From Bradyrhizobium lablabi (GTDB lineage: Bacteria; Pseudomonadota; Alphaproteobacteria; Rhizobiales; Xanthobacteraceae), in assembly GCF_018129385.1 (NCBI RefSeq), contig NZ_JAFCLN010000015.1:110267-174266 (forward strand): a stretch of 64,000 bases of DNA, read 5' to 3'. Below, in pieces: positions 8,462 through 16,888 of this stretch; within the stretch, counting starts at the first letter, position 1, and the number at the start of each line of letters is the position of its first letter. The notes under the pieces are model-generated. The model saw only the letters and a program-made list of their open reading frames with translations, ran no database searches and was not told the origin of the DNA. The translations under genes were made by a program, and so were the position numbers.

Positions 8462-9184
8462 TTATGAGGCAGTCTCGACCTGGCCTGCGATCACCCGCAT
8501 GACATTGCGATCGCGATGGGCTTGCGCCAGCGTACCCGAAAACATCACCTCGCCGCGCTCCAATACATAGATGCGGTCGGCATATTCGGGAATGTGGTGC
8601 ACGTTGGATTCGGCCATCAGCACGCCCTTGCCCATGGCGCGGATCGAGGCGACCCCTTCCGCGATCAGCGGAATGATCGCCGGCGACAATCCTTCGAACG
8701 GCTCGTCCAGCAGCAGCAACTTCGGATCGAGCGTCAGCGCGCGGGCGATCGACACCATCTTGCGCTCGCCGCCCGACAATTGCGCGCCGCCGCGCGCCAG
8801 ATATTGCCGCAGCTTTGGAAACACCGTGTAGGCTTCTTCGGTGCGGACATTGGCCGCCCGGCCGGTCGGCCGCGTCCAGGTCGAGAGTTCGATATTCTCC
8901 GCGACCGTCAGATCGGCATAGACCTCGGACTCCTCGGGCGAAAAGCCGATGCCGGCTTGCGCGATCTGCCAGGTCGCAAGCTTCGTGAGATCGGTGCCCT
9001 CGAAGGTGATGCTGCCCGCTAGCGGACGGCGATAGCCCATGATGCTGCGAAACGTCGTGGTCTTGCCGGCGCCGTTGCGCCCCACAAGGCAAACGAGTTC
9101 GCCCGCGCCCACCGTCAGGCTGATGCCGTTGAGGATGCGGCTGCCCTCGATATCGACCTTGAGGTTCGACAGGTCCAGCATCAA
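8462..9184 (-). CDS. livF: Branched-chain-amino-acid-type ABC transporter ATPase, LivF-like
   Basis: 240 residues with Walker A GRNGAGKTTT, signature LSGGERKMVSIARAL and Walker B LLLLDEPFEGLSP. Length and the FEGLSP tail match LivF rather than LivG. Its ATG overlaps the livG stop by four bases (ATGA). It powers the LivHM permease pair at the inner membrane. Liv-type systems carry many substrates besides amino acids (aromatic acids, amides, urea), and the neighbouring alcohol dehydrogenase argues against plain leucine uptake. Confidence 0.88.
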   Translation of the reverse strand: MMLDLSNLKVDIEGSRILNGISLTVGAGELVCLVGRNGAGKTTTFRSIMGYRRPLAGSITFEGTDLTKLATWQIAQAGIGFSPEESEVYADLTVAENIELSTWTRPTGRAANVRTEEAYTVFPKLRQYLARGGAQLSGGERKMVSIARALTLDPKLLLLDEPFEGLSPAIIPLIAEGVASIRAMGKGVLMAESNVHHIPEYADRIYVLERGEVMFSGTLAQAHRDRNVMRVIAGQVETAS

Positions 9185-9984
9185 TGCGCCTTCTTGCTTT
9201 GCGGACGGGTTCCGACCACGGCCGCGATCATCGCCGGGTCCTTGAAGAACGCGTCGGGCGGCATGTCGGCGAGCATGGCGCCGCCCTGTAGCGCGACGAT
9301 ACGGTGTGAATAGCGCTCGACCAGGTCCATGTCGTGCTCGACCTGCACGATGGCGCGGACGCCGGCCGCCTTCGCGGCGGTGACCAGCACCTCCATGATG
9401 GCATGCTTGTCGCCGGTCGAGACGCCGCTGGTCGGCTCGTCGAGCAGGATCACGGTCGGATTGAGCGCAAAAGCGCTAGCGATGTCGAGCAGCTTCTTTT
9501 CACCTTGGGAAAGCGTCGAAGCGACGGTATCGAGTTTGCCGCGCAGGCCCAGCACCTCGGCGACGCGCTCGATATCGGCTTGCAGGACGCTGTCCCGCCA
9601 CAGCGAGCGGAACGGATTGGCGATGCGCCGCAGCCGTGACGCCACCGCGACCGCCAGCGTTTCGCGCACCGTGAGCGCCGGAAAGATATTCACCAGTTGA
9701 AAAGCGCGCGACATGCCGCGGCGCGCCAGCTCCACCGGGCCGACGCCGGCGATGTCCTGGCCGAGAAAGCGCACTTCTCCGACCGTCGGCCGCAACAGGC
9801 CGGTGACGACATTGACCAGCGTGGTCTTGCCGGCGCCGTTCGGCCCGACGATCGAGACGAATTCGCCGTCGCTGACAGCAAAGGAAATGTCGCGCAGCGC
9901 CGTAAACGGGCCGTAGCTCTTGGTGACGTTGATCGTCTCGAACAAGGGTTCGGCGTTGGGAGCGGCGGCGCGATTGGGCTGCAT
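9181..9984 (-). CDS. livG: Branched-chain-amino-acid-type ABC transporter ATPase, LivG-like
   Basis: 267 residues with Walker A GPNGAGKTTLVN, signature LSQGEKKLLDIASAF and Walker B VILLDEPTSGVS. The signature has LSQGE in place of LSGGQ, which is common in LivG. It starts one base after the livM stop and overlaps livF, so the four transport genes are translated as a unit. It forms the second nucleotide-binding subunit of the importer. Confidence 0.88.
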   Translation of the reverse strand: MQPNRAAAPNAEPLFETINVTKSYGPFTALRDISFAVSDGEFVSIVGPNGAGKTTLVNVVTGLLRPTVGEVRFLGQDIAGVGPVELARRGMSRAFQLVNIFPALTVRETLAVAVASRLRRIANPFRSLWRDSVLQADIERVAEVLGLRGKLDTVASTLSQGEKKLLDIASAFALNPTVILLDEPTSGVSTGDKHAIMEVLVTAAKAAGVRAIVQVEHDMDLVERYSHRIVALQGGAMLADMPPDAFFKDPAMIAAVVGTRPQSKKAH

Positions 9985-9985
9985 C

Positions 9986-10996
9986 TCATCGCCCTCCGTT
10001 GCGCCGATTGAACAGGAGGCTGACGGCCCCCGACAGGCCTTGCGGCAGGAACACGACCAGCAGGACCAGCACGCCGCCCATCACGAAGCGCCAGTATTGC
10101 GTCAGCGACATCACGAAATCCTGTAGCAGCACGAACACCAGCGCGCCGATCGCGGGTCCCGCAAAGGTGCCGCTGCCGCCGAGCACCGCCATGAACACGA
10201 GATTGCCGGAATGGGTCCAGTATGCCAGTTCGGGATCGGCGAGGCCCGTGGTGACGGCCAAAATCGTGCCGCCGATGCCGCCATAAACCGCCGAGATCAC
10301 GAAGGCCGCAAGCCGCATGCGAAATATCTGCACGCCGACATAGGCGGCCTTGCCGGCGTTCTCGCGGATCGCCTTCAGATGCAGGCCGAACGGCGATTGC
10401 GTGATGCGCCACATCGCAAGGCCCAGCAGGGCGAACAGCACCAGCGAGTAGTAGTAGAACGGCCCGGTCAGGAACGCGGTCTTGCCGCCGCGCCACTCCA
10501 TGCCGAGCAGCAGCGGCCGCAGCACGCGCATGCCCTGATCGCCGCCGGTGACGGCGTAGAACTTGAACAGGAAGGAGTGGAACAGCATGCCGAACGCCAG
10601 CGTCAGCATGCCGAAGAAGATTCTTGTGTAGCGCACGCACAGCAGGCCGGTGACGATCGAGACCAGACCTGAGCCCAGCGCAGCCGCCAGCAGCAGCAGC
10701 TCAAAGCTCTTCACGCCGAATTTCGAGGTCAGCGCCGCGGCCGTATAGGCGCCGATGCCGAGAAACATCGCATGGCCGAACGACAGCAATCCGGTCGTAC
10801 CGAACAGCAGATTGAAACCCAATAGCGCGATGCCATAGCCCATGAACGGCAGCATCAAGAGCAGCACATAGGGCGAGGCGACAAACGGCAGCAGCGCCAT
10901 GATCGCAAGCAGGGCGAGCAGCACCCATAGCCCGCTGACCCGCGGCATCGCGCGCGGCACGGCAGGCGAAGCAATGTCGACCGACGGCATGCTCAC
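9986..10996 (-). CDS. livM: Branched-chain-amino-acid-type ABC permease, LivM-like
   Basis: 336 residues, mostly hydrophobic, with about nine membrane segments. The conserved LivM stretch GLLSFGHAMFLGIGAYTAA lies about one quarter in, and AIRENAGKAAYVGV, which contacts the ATPase, sits mid-protein. The start is GTG at 10996, overlapping the livH stop (GTGA). An ATG two codons later (10990) is an alternative start. It is one half of the membrane channel. Confidence 0.87.
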   Translation of the reverse strand: MSMPSVDIASPAVPRAMPRVSGLWVLLALLAIMALLPFVASPYVLLLMLPFMGYGIALLGFNLLFGTTGLLSFGHAMFLGIGAYTAAALTSKFGVKSFELLLLAAALGSGLVSIVTGLLCVRYTRIFFGMLTLAFGMLFHSFLFKFYAVTGGDQGMRVLRPLLLGMEWRGGKTAFLTGPFYYYSLVLFALLGLAMWRITQSPFGLHLKAIRENAGKAAYVGVQIFRMRLAAFVISAVYGGIGGTILAVTTGLADPELAYWTHSGNLVFMAVLGGSGTFAGPAIGALVFVLLQDFVMSLTQYWRFVMGGVLVLLVVFLPQGLSGAVSLLFNRRNGGR

Positions 10997-11874
10997 GCGG
11001 TGGCCTTTCCAAACAAGCCGGCCGGCCGGACGATCAGCACGAGCACCACCACCAGATAGACCGAGAGCATCTCCATCTCCGGCATCAGCGAGATCGACGC
11101 CGCGCGCATCAGGCCGACGATCAGCGCGCCGACGATCGCCCCGCGCATGCTGCCGAGCCCGCCGATGACGACCACCGCAAAGGATTCCACGACCAGTTCG
11201 ACCGCCATGTCGAGCGAGGCGGCGCCCGACGGCACCACCAGCGCGCCGCCGACCGTGCCCAGCATGCAGCCGACGGTGAACACCAGCGCAAAAATCTTCG
11301 AGGCGTTGACGCCGAGCCCCTCGGCCATGTCGCGGTTCTCGGCGGTGGCGCGCACGATGCGCCCGGTCTTCGTCCGCTCCAGGAAGTATCCGAGCCCGAC
11401 CGCGATGGCGATGCTGGCGGCAATCACCAGCAGATTATAGGTCGGCACCCGCACGCCCAGCACGTTCGCGGTGCCGTAGACGAGATAGACGTTATCCATG
11501 GTGCGCGGCGTCGCGCCCCAGATATAGCGGAACACGTCCTGAAACATCAGCAGGAAGCCGAAGGTGAGCAGCAGTTGATAGCTCTCGTCGCGCCGGTAGA
11601 TCGTGCGCAGCACCCGCTCGATCGGCAGTCCGACGAGGCCGATGGCAAGGCCCGCCAGGATCAGCACCGGAAAGAACAGCAGCGGCGGCAGGCCGAGCTT
11701 GAGCGCAAGGCCGACCGCCGTAATGCCGAAATAGGCGCCCAGCGCATAGAACGAGCCGCACGCCAGATTGACAAGCTTTTGCACGCCGAACACGAGCTGC
11801 AAGCCCGCGGCGACCAGGAACAGCACGGCGGCGTGGAACGTTCCGCCGAGGATGACGTCCACAAGCTCCGTCAT
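10993..11874 (-). CDS. livH: Branched-chain-amino-acid-type ABC permease, LivH-like
   Basis: 293 residues, about eight membrane segments. LivH features include QLVFGVQKLVNLACGSFYALGAYF near the N-terminus and RATAENRDMAEGLGVN, the ATPase-contact loop, in the middle. The ATG lies three bases after the stop of the binding-protein gene. It pairs with LivM to form the inner-membrane pore. Confidence 0.87.
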   Translation of the reverse strand: MTELVDVILGGTFHAAVLFLVAAGLQLVFGVQKLVNLACGSFYALGAYFGITAVGLALKLGLPPLLFFPVLILAGLAIGLVGLPIERVLRTIYRRDESYQLLLTFGFLLMFQDVFRYIWGATPRTMDNVYLVYGTANVLGVRVPTYNLLVIAASIAIAVGLGYFLERTKTGRIVRATAENRDMAEGLGVNASKIFALVFTVGCMLGTVGGALVVPSGAASLDMAVELVVESFAVVVIGGLGSMRGAIVGALIVGLMRAASISLMPEMEMLSVYLVVVLVLIVRPAGLFGKATA

Positions 11875-11877
11875 GCC

Positions 11878-13152
11878 TCAGACCGGCATTTTGGCGGTCT
11901 TGATCCACTCCCAGAAATCCGCGCCGGGCGGCTTCTGAAGTTGCGAAGCCTCGAACACGTCGACCGAGGCCAGCGTCGGGAAATCGTACTTGTTGGTGTT
12001 GGTGGATGGGCCCTGGTAAAACACCTGCTCGGCGATCTTGTCCTTGCGGAAGCGGCCCTTGCCGCCGAGGCTTTCCACCTCGAGGCCGGGGATCGCTTCG
12101 GCCACCTGCTCCTGGGTCGGCCATTTGCCGGCGGCCTTTTGCGCGGCCTCGACACCGGCCTTGTAGGTCGCCATCGCGAAATAGGCACGGTCGGCTTCCC
12201 AGTGCGGCGCTTCCTTGTACTTGTCCATGTAGTCCTGCACGAAGGCCTTCTGTAGCGGCGAGGCCTGCGGAAGGTCGAAGTACAGCGTGTTGTGGCCGAA
12301 GATGATGCCTTCCGGCGTAAATTCCTTCTTGAGCTGGTTGATCTGCCAGCCGGCCGCCGGCAGCACCATCTTGACGCCGTCGAACAGGCCTGCGGCGTGT
12401 CCCTGCTTCATGAACACAGGCAGGTCGGCGAACAGCATAGAGGAGAAGATCAGGTCGGGCTTGGCCGCCTTCAGCGCGGCGATGTGCGAGGTCAGGTCCA
12501 TGGTGCCGACCTTCGGCCATTGCTCGGCGACGTATTCCGCCTCGATGCCGTAGCGCGTCAGGATTTGCCGGAACGCTTCCCAATTATTGCGGCCGTAGGA
12601 ATAGTCCGGGTTGATGCCGGCCACGCGCTTGAACTTGCCCTTGAAGTGCTTGACCGCCAGCAGCGATCCCATCACCGCTTCGCATTCATTGTCGGTGGAG
12701 CGGAACACGTATTTCGGATTGGGCAGCATTTCCTTGACGCCGTCCTGCGTGGTGCCGTCCCACATCACCACAAGCGCCTGCTCCTCCTCGGCCACCGGCG
12801 CGACACCGAGGCTGACGCCGGTCGAGATCAGGCCCTGAATGGCATCGACCTTCTCTTGCAGGATCAAACGCCGGAGCCGCTCGATCGTGTCCTTTGGATT
12901 GGTTTCTTCCTCGATCACCAGATCGATCTTGCGCCCGGCAATGCCGCTGTCCTTGTTCAGGCGTTCCACCGCCCACTGCACCGCGCGGATGCCGCACTCG
13001 CCGGCGGTTCCGGCGGCGCCCGATCGCGGTGCGATGATGCCGATCCGAAGCGGCTTGTTCTGCGCCAGTGCCGGCGCAAAGATCCCCGGCGCGGCGGCGG
13101 CCAGAATTCCGGTTCCTGCCAGCTTGGAAAAGTCGCGGCGCGTCAGCTTCAT
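11878..13152 (-). CDS. Periplasmic substrate-binding protein of the Liv-type ABC system
   Basis: 424 residues from the ATG at 13152, which follows GGGAGGG; a longer in-frame reading has no ribosome site. The N-terminus (LTRRDFSKLAGTG...) is a Tat-type twin-arginine signal. The mature part opens with PLRIGIIAPRSGAAGTAGECGIRAV, the usual start of the type I periplasmic fold (Peripla_BP_6). First gene of a seven-gene leftward operon ending with the alcohol dehydrogenase. The ligand is unknown; amide- and aromatic-acid-binding relatives are frequent in this group of bacteria. Confidence 0.87.
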   Translation of the reverse strand: MKLTRRDFSKLAGTGILAAAAPGIFAPALAQNKPLRIGIIAPRSGAAGTAGECGIRAVQWAVERLNKDSGIAGRKIDLVIEEETNPKDTIERLRRLILQEKVDAIQGLISTGVSLGVAPVAEEEQALVVMWDGTTQDGVKEMLPNPKYVFRSTDNECEAVMGSLLAVKHFKGKFKRVAGINPDYSYGRNNWEAFRQILTRYGIEAEYVAEQWPKVGTMDLTSHIAALKAAKPDLIFSSMLFADLPVFMKQGHAAGLFDGVKMVLPAAGWQINQLKKEFTPEGIIFGHNTLYFDLPQASPLQKAFVQDYMDKYKEAPHWEADRAYFAMATYKAGVEAAQKAAGKWPTQEQVAEAIPGLEVESLGGKGRFRKDKIAEQVFYQGPSTNTNKYDFPTLASVDVFEASQLQKPPGADFWEWIKTAKMPV

Positions 13153-13199
13153 GGAAATCCCTCCCGAGGGTAGCGGCGCGTCTATCGCGCGCCTGTTGC

Positions 13200-13217
13200 C
13201 ATACCATAAATATATCA
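13200..13217 (-). promoter_or_regulatory. TGATATATTT box upstream of the Liv-type operon
   Basis: Read on the minus strand, TGATATATTTATGGTATG lies about 50 bp before the binding-protein start. It matches 8 of 10 bases of the perfect palindrome at 13288-13297 and resembles the boxes at 6157-6177. It is a likely operator of the nearby GntR protein. Confidence 0.45.
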
Positions 13218-13287
13218 GCGACATTGCATCAAGCGATTTTTCGGGGAAACGCGGCAAAACAGCGCCATTGCCCGGCTAATAGATTGG

Positions 13288-13297
13288 TGATATATCA
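13288..13297. promoter_or_regulatory. Perfect palindrome TGATATATCA upstream of the hydroxylase gene
   Basis: TGATATATCA equals its own reverse complement and lies 44 bp before the fatty-acid hydroxylase start, in the region divergent from the Liv-type operon. It is the best copy of the box seen also at 6157-6177 and 13208-13217. Confidence 0.5.
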
Positions 13298-13341
13298 GAC
13301 GCGAACGACGGGAATTGCAGGCATAGCGACGGAGGCGAGCG

Positions 13342-14145
13342 ATGGAACTGACATCAAGCCCGATGACCGAGCGGCAGCGCAATTACCGGGCAAATTACCG
13401 ATATCGCATCGCCGGCTGGTACAATGGCTGGGTGCATGTCTTCGTCATCTATGTGATCGGATTCACGGCGCTGTCGGTCTATTTCGCCAACATCAGCAAT
13501 CTGCGCTGGTGGGAATTGCTGATCGTGCCGGTGACGTTCCTGTTCGCCAATTTCTTCGAGTGGTGGATCCACCGCTACGTCATGCACCGGCCGTCGCAGA
13601 TCAAGGCGTTCCGGGCGATCTACAACCGCCACACCCTGATGCATCACCAGTTCTTCACCGAGCAGGAGATGCGCTTTGCCGACCATCACGACTGGCGCGT
13701 GACGTTCTTTCCGCCCTACGCGCTGGTGACATTCACGATGATGTCGATCCCGCCGGCGCTGGTGCTCGGCTTTCTGGTCTCGCCCAATGTCGGCTGGCTG
13801 CTGATCGCGACGACGACGTCGATGTACCTGATCTACGAGTTCATGCACTTCTGCTGCCATGTCGACGAGGGCTGGTTCGTCCGCAACGCTCCCTTCGTCA
13901 ACACGATCCGCCGCCACCATACCGCCCATCACAACCAGTCGATCATGATGGAGCGCAACATGAACCTGACCTTCCCGGTCATGGACTGGGTGTTCGGCAC
14001 CTCCGACCTGAACCGCGGCCTGCTCGGTCATCTCTTCAACGGCTATGACACCCGCTACGTGAAGACCGACATGCGCAAGACTTCGCGCACGCCGAAGCCG
14101 GCCATGACGTCGCCGCCGACGGGATATGCGACGCCGGCCGAATAG
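13342..14145 (+). CDS. Membrane fatty-acid hydroxylase / sterol desaturase family enzyme
   Basis: 267 residues with paired membrane hairpins and the full set of di-iron histidine boxes: HRYVMH (78-82), HTLMHH (97-102), then HFCCH and HHTAHH in the C-terminal half. Such enzymes insert oxygen into lipid-like substrates at the membrane. It is divergent from the Liv-type operon and shares an operator-like box with it. It could oxidise a hydrophobic compound to an alcohol that the operon's dehydrogenase processes further, but that link is inference. Confidence 0.85.
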   Translation: MELTSSPMTERQRNYRANYRYRIAGWYNGWVHVFVIYVIGFTALSVYFANISNLRWWELLIVPVTFLFANFFEWWIHRYVMHRPSQIKAFRAIYNRHTLMHHQFFTEQEMRFADHHDWRVTFFPPYALVTFTMMSIPPALVLGFLVSPNVGWLLIATTTSMYLIYEFMHFCCHVDEGWFVRNAPFVNTIRRHHTAHHNQSIMMERNMNLTFPVMDWVFGTSDLNRGLLGHLFNGYDTRYVKTDMRKTSRTPKPAMTSPPTGYATPAE

Positions 14146-14170
14146 GCCTCGTGCTTCGAAGGGCAAGGCG

Positions 14171-14569
14171 ATGGACGCCATCGAGCCGAACTGGGTTTCC
14201 TCGCTGTATTTCGCCGTCTTTGCGACCGGTTGCGCGCTGGCCTTCCTGATCCTGGCCGGGATGTTTCCGCTGCGCGCGCGGCCTGACACGGCAAGATCGA
14301 GCCTCGCCGCGCTGCTGGTGGCGGGCAATGCGGTGCTGCTGGTCCTGCTGCTGACCGGGACCGGTTTTTTCGGCTACACCGAGCTCCGATGGAGCACGCT
14401 GATCGTCGTTGGTGGTCTTGTGGTGCTGTTCGCGCCTGGCCTGTTCGAGGCCCTGCCTGCATCGCTGCGCGATGGCCGCACGGGACTGCTCGTGCTCGCT
14501 GGCGTGCAGGCGATCGCCCTCGCGGTGCTCGCGAAGGTCGGTGGTCTTTCATGGGTCGCCATGTCGTAA
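14171..14569 (+). CDS. Membrane protein of unknown function
   Basis: 132 residues with four clear hydrophobic segments (about 11-31, 43-62, 70-92 and 104-125) and short polar loops. It follows the hydroxylase by 25 bp and is followed 15 bp later by another small membrane protein, so the three are probably one transcript. No family recognised. Confidence 0.6.
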   Translation: MDAIEPNWVSSLYFAVFATGCALAFLILAGMFPLRARPDTARSSLAALLVAGNAVLLVLLLTGTGFFGYTELRWSTLIVVGGLVVLFAPGLFEALPASLRDGRTGLLVLAGVQAIALAVLAKVGGLSWVAMS

Positions 14570-14584
14570 TCGGGAGATCGAGCC

Positions 14585-14791
14585 ATGCCTGTCAGAATCA
14601 AACTCGCACTGTCGCTGGTCGTCGTCCTGGTGACGGCGATTGCCGCCTATTGGCAGAACACGCTCGGCCACGACCGCATCCAGTATGTGGTCGCCTTCCT
14701 CGGCGCCTTCATGATCTTTGCGATGTGGCTGTTCCCCGAGGTCAAGCGCGAGGAATCCGCTGGCGGGCTGCGGCGGGATACTGTGCGCTAG
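14585..14791 (+). CDS. Small two-TM membrane protein of unknown function
   Basis: 68 residues, with two membrane segments (about 7-22 and 34-50) and a charged C-terminal tail. The start has GGGAGATCGAGCC just upstream. It is the last gene of a likely operon with the hydroxylase and the 132-residue membrane protein. No family recognised. Confidence 0.55.
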   Translation: MPVRIKLALSLVVVLVTAIAAYWQNTLGHDRIQYVVAFLGAFMIFAMWLFPEVKREESAGGLRRDTVR

Positions 14792-14994
14792 GCTTTGCTG
14801 GCGGAGCCGTTTCAGAATCCTTGGCGGGCTTTCGAATGCCCGGCATGATCGTGGGGAAGCCGAGACCCGCACCGGCCGCGGGTCATGGCGCGATTTGTTC
14901 TGTCTTTCGAAGGTCGAGGCAATGCGGCAGAAAATTTAAGACGTTCCAGCGTCCGTAAGATAGGCTCCCGCGCATTCGGCAGTGGAGCGCGAAC

Positions 14995-15948
14995 ATGAGC
15001 GTGAAAGCCGCTTTCTTCGACCTGAGCGACGAGCCCGGCATCCTGAGAACATCCATCGCCGTCACGCTCTTCGTAGCATCACTGGGAATCGGCTTTGGCC
15101 TTGCTTCGGGCTCGTTTTCCATTGTGTTCGACGGCGTTTTTTCGCTGATCGATGCGAGCGTGAGTCTCTTGTCGCTCCTCGTCGTGAATCTCATCGCCTC
15201 CTATGCGACGTCGGAGCAGCTTTCCCGCAAGCTTCGGGAGCGCTTCTCCATGGGATTCTGGCATCTGGAGCCCATGGTGCTGGCGGTGAAGGGCACGCTG
15301 CTGATCGGGCTCTCCCTCTACGCGCTCGTCAATGCCGTCGGCAGTCTGCTGAGAGGCGGACGCGACCTGGAATTCGGCCTGGCGATCGTCTACGCGGTCG
15401 TGACCGTGGTTGTCTGCGCGGCGACGGCTTTCGTTGAGGTCCGTGCCAACCGCCGGATCGGCTCGGACTTCGTCCGGCTCGATATCAAGGGCTGGATCAT
15501 GTCCGTCGGGATCACCGCCGCCCTCCTGATCGCCTTCTGCCTCGGCTATGCGGTTCAGGGCACCTCATGGCAGTGGATCTCACCCTATATCGATCCGGCC
15601 ATTCTTGCGATCGTGTGCGCGATCATCATCCCGCTGCCGATATCGGACGTCAGGCAAGCCTTTTCGGATATCTTCCTTGTTACCCCGGCGGATCTTAAAC
15701 AGCATGTCGACTCCGCCGCGCGGGCCTTTGTGGCAAAGCACGGCTTCGCCTCATACCGCGCCTATGTCGCGAAAGTCGGCCGGTTAAGACAGATCGAACT
15801 CTATTTCATTGTTCCCGCAGACATCCCGCCGAAGGCCATTGCCGGTTGGGATGCGCTTCGCGACGAGATCGGCGAAACGATCGGCGACGAAGGGCCCGAC
15901 CGCTGGCTGACCATCGTCTTCACGGGCGACCCGGCGTGGGCGGACTGA
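14995..15948 (+). CDS. Cation diffusion facilitator (CDF) family metal transporter
   Basis: 317 residues with five to six membrane segments and a soluble C-terminal domain. TM2 carries DGVFSLIDASVSLLSLLV, where the spaced Asp residues match the CDF metal site, although the usual second-site His is not obvious. The C-terminal part has IELYFIVP, like the dimeric metal-sensing domain. It likely exports zinc, iron or another divalent metal from the cytoplasm in exchange for protons. No metal regulator is adjacent. Confidence 0.8.
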   Translation: MSVKAAFFDLSDEPGILRTSIAVTLFVASLGIGFGLASGSFSIVFDGVFSLIDASVSLLSLLVVNLIASYATSEQLSRKLRERFSMGFWHLEPMVLAVKGTLLIGLSLYALVNAVGSLLRGGRDLEFGLAIVYAVVTVVVCAATAFVEVRANRRIGSDFVRLDIKGWIMSVGITAALLIAFCLGYAVQGTSWQWISPYIDPAILAIVCAIIIPLPISDVRQAFSDIFLVTPADLKQHVDSAARAFVAKHGFASYRAYVAKVGRLRQIELYFIVPADIPPKAIAGWDALRDEIGETIGDEGPDRWLTIVFTGDPAWAD

Positions 15949-16174
15949 GCCATCGATACGCCCGCCTGGCGCCTCGATGGCGCAACGCAATGCCCGCAAT
16001 TGCCGCTGATGGCATGTCCGAACATTGCTGACATGGTGCCGCGCGGAAACCAGCATGGTTCCGGGGAACGGGTGGCGCGAGAAATTTGTTGAGCCGGCGC
16101 TGGGGGCGCGGGAGACGTGCGCCGCATCCTGTTCCACTTCTATCGGCGCACCCATCAACAAAAGGGCAGCCGCC

Positions 16175-16669
16175 ATGGAGATCAACAATTTCAGGGACAT
16201 GTTCCTTGCAGAGCTACAGGAACTCGCGAGCGTCGAAGGGCAACTGGCCGATGCGCTGTTGCGCCTGGCGGGCGCCGCTTCGCATCCGGAACTCAAGCGG
16301 GTTCTGATCCATCATCGCGCCGAGACGGAAACGCAGGCCGACCGGCTGATCACCATACTGAAGAAGCACGGCGCCGACCCGATGGCGCATATCGACCAGG
16401 CCATGGAGGCGCTGATCAGGGAAACCGCCAAGATGCTCATCATGCTGAAAGCGGACGACCTGCGCGATGCCGGCCTGATCGCATCGGTGCAAAAACTGAA
16501 GCATTACGAGATCGCCGCCTATGGCACCGCTGCGGCACTCGCCGGCCAGCTCGATCTGCGCGACGAGCAGAAGATGCTCCACCTCAGCCTCGAGGAAGAG
16601 AGGCGGTTCGACGAGGCGCTGACCAAGCTCGCCAAGCGCGAAGTCAACCGCGACGCGCTGGCGGCGTGA
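16175..16669 (+). CDS. DUF892 / YciE-type ferritin-like protein
   Basis: 164 residues, almost all helical. The opening (FRDMFLAELQELASVEGQL) and later KLKHYEIAAYGTAAALA and EEERRFDEALTKLA match the DUF892 four-helix bundle, with Glu and His positions suited to a di-iron site. The ATG at 16175 starts the conserved region; a longer in-frame reading adds an atypical N-terminus. Family members are linked to stress responses, with no confirmed reaction. Confidence 0.8.
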   Translation: MEINNFRDMFLAELQELASVEGQLADALLRLAGAASHPELKRVLIHHRAETETQADRLITILKKHGADPMAHIDQAMEALIRETAKMLIMLKADDLRDAGLIASVQKLKHYEIAAYGTAAALAGQLDLRDEQKMLHLSLEEERRFDEALTKLAKREVNRDALAA

Positions 16670-16691
16670 AGAGATCGCGACACGCAAACAG

Positions 16692-16806
16692 CCGTCATTG
16701 CGAACGAAGCGAAGCAATCCATCGTGCTGCAAGGAAGTATGGATTGCTTCGTCGCTCCTTCGCAAAATTGCTTTGCAATTTTGTCGCGGGCTCCTCGCAA
16801 TGACGG
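16692..16806. repeat. Dispersed palindromic repeat (CGTCATTGCGA family)
   Basis: It begins CCGTCATTGCGA and ends TCGCAATGACGG, with inner inverted arms GAAGCAATCCAT and ATGGATTGCTTC. A second member with the same arms is at 22323-22407. It lies between the convergent DUF892 and carD genes. A very common intergenic element type in Bradyrhizobium as I recall. Confidence 0.8.
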
Positions 16807-16837
16807 GTGAGAGAGCGCGTCAAACCAATCCCCCAAA

Positions 16838-16868
16838 CAAAAAGCCCGGCATCGCTGCCGGGCTTTTC
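16838..16868 (-). terminator. Rho-independent terminator of carD
   Basis: Read leftward, the stem AGCCCGGC ... GCCGGGCT (16864-16857 with 16850-16843) and a six-base loop are followed by TTTTTG. It lies just beyond the carD stop. The other strand also has a short T run, so it may work both ways. Confidence 0.8.
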
Positions 16869-16888
16869 TCTCAATCCGTCGAACCCTT

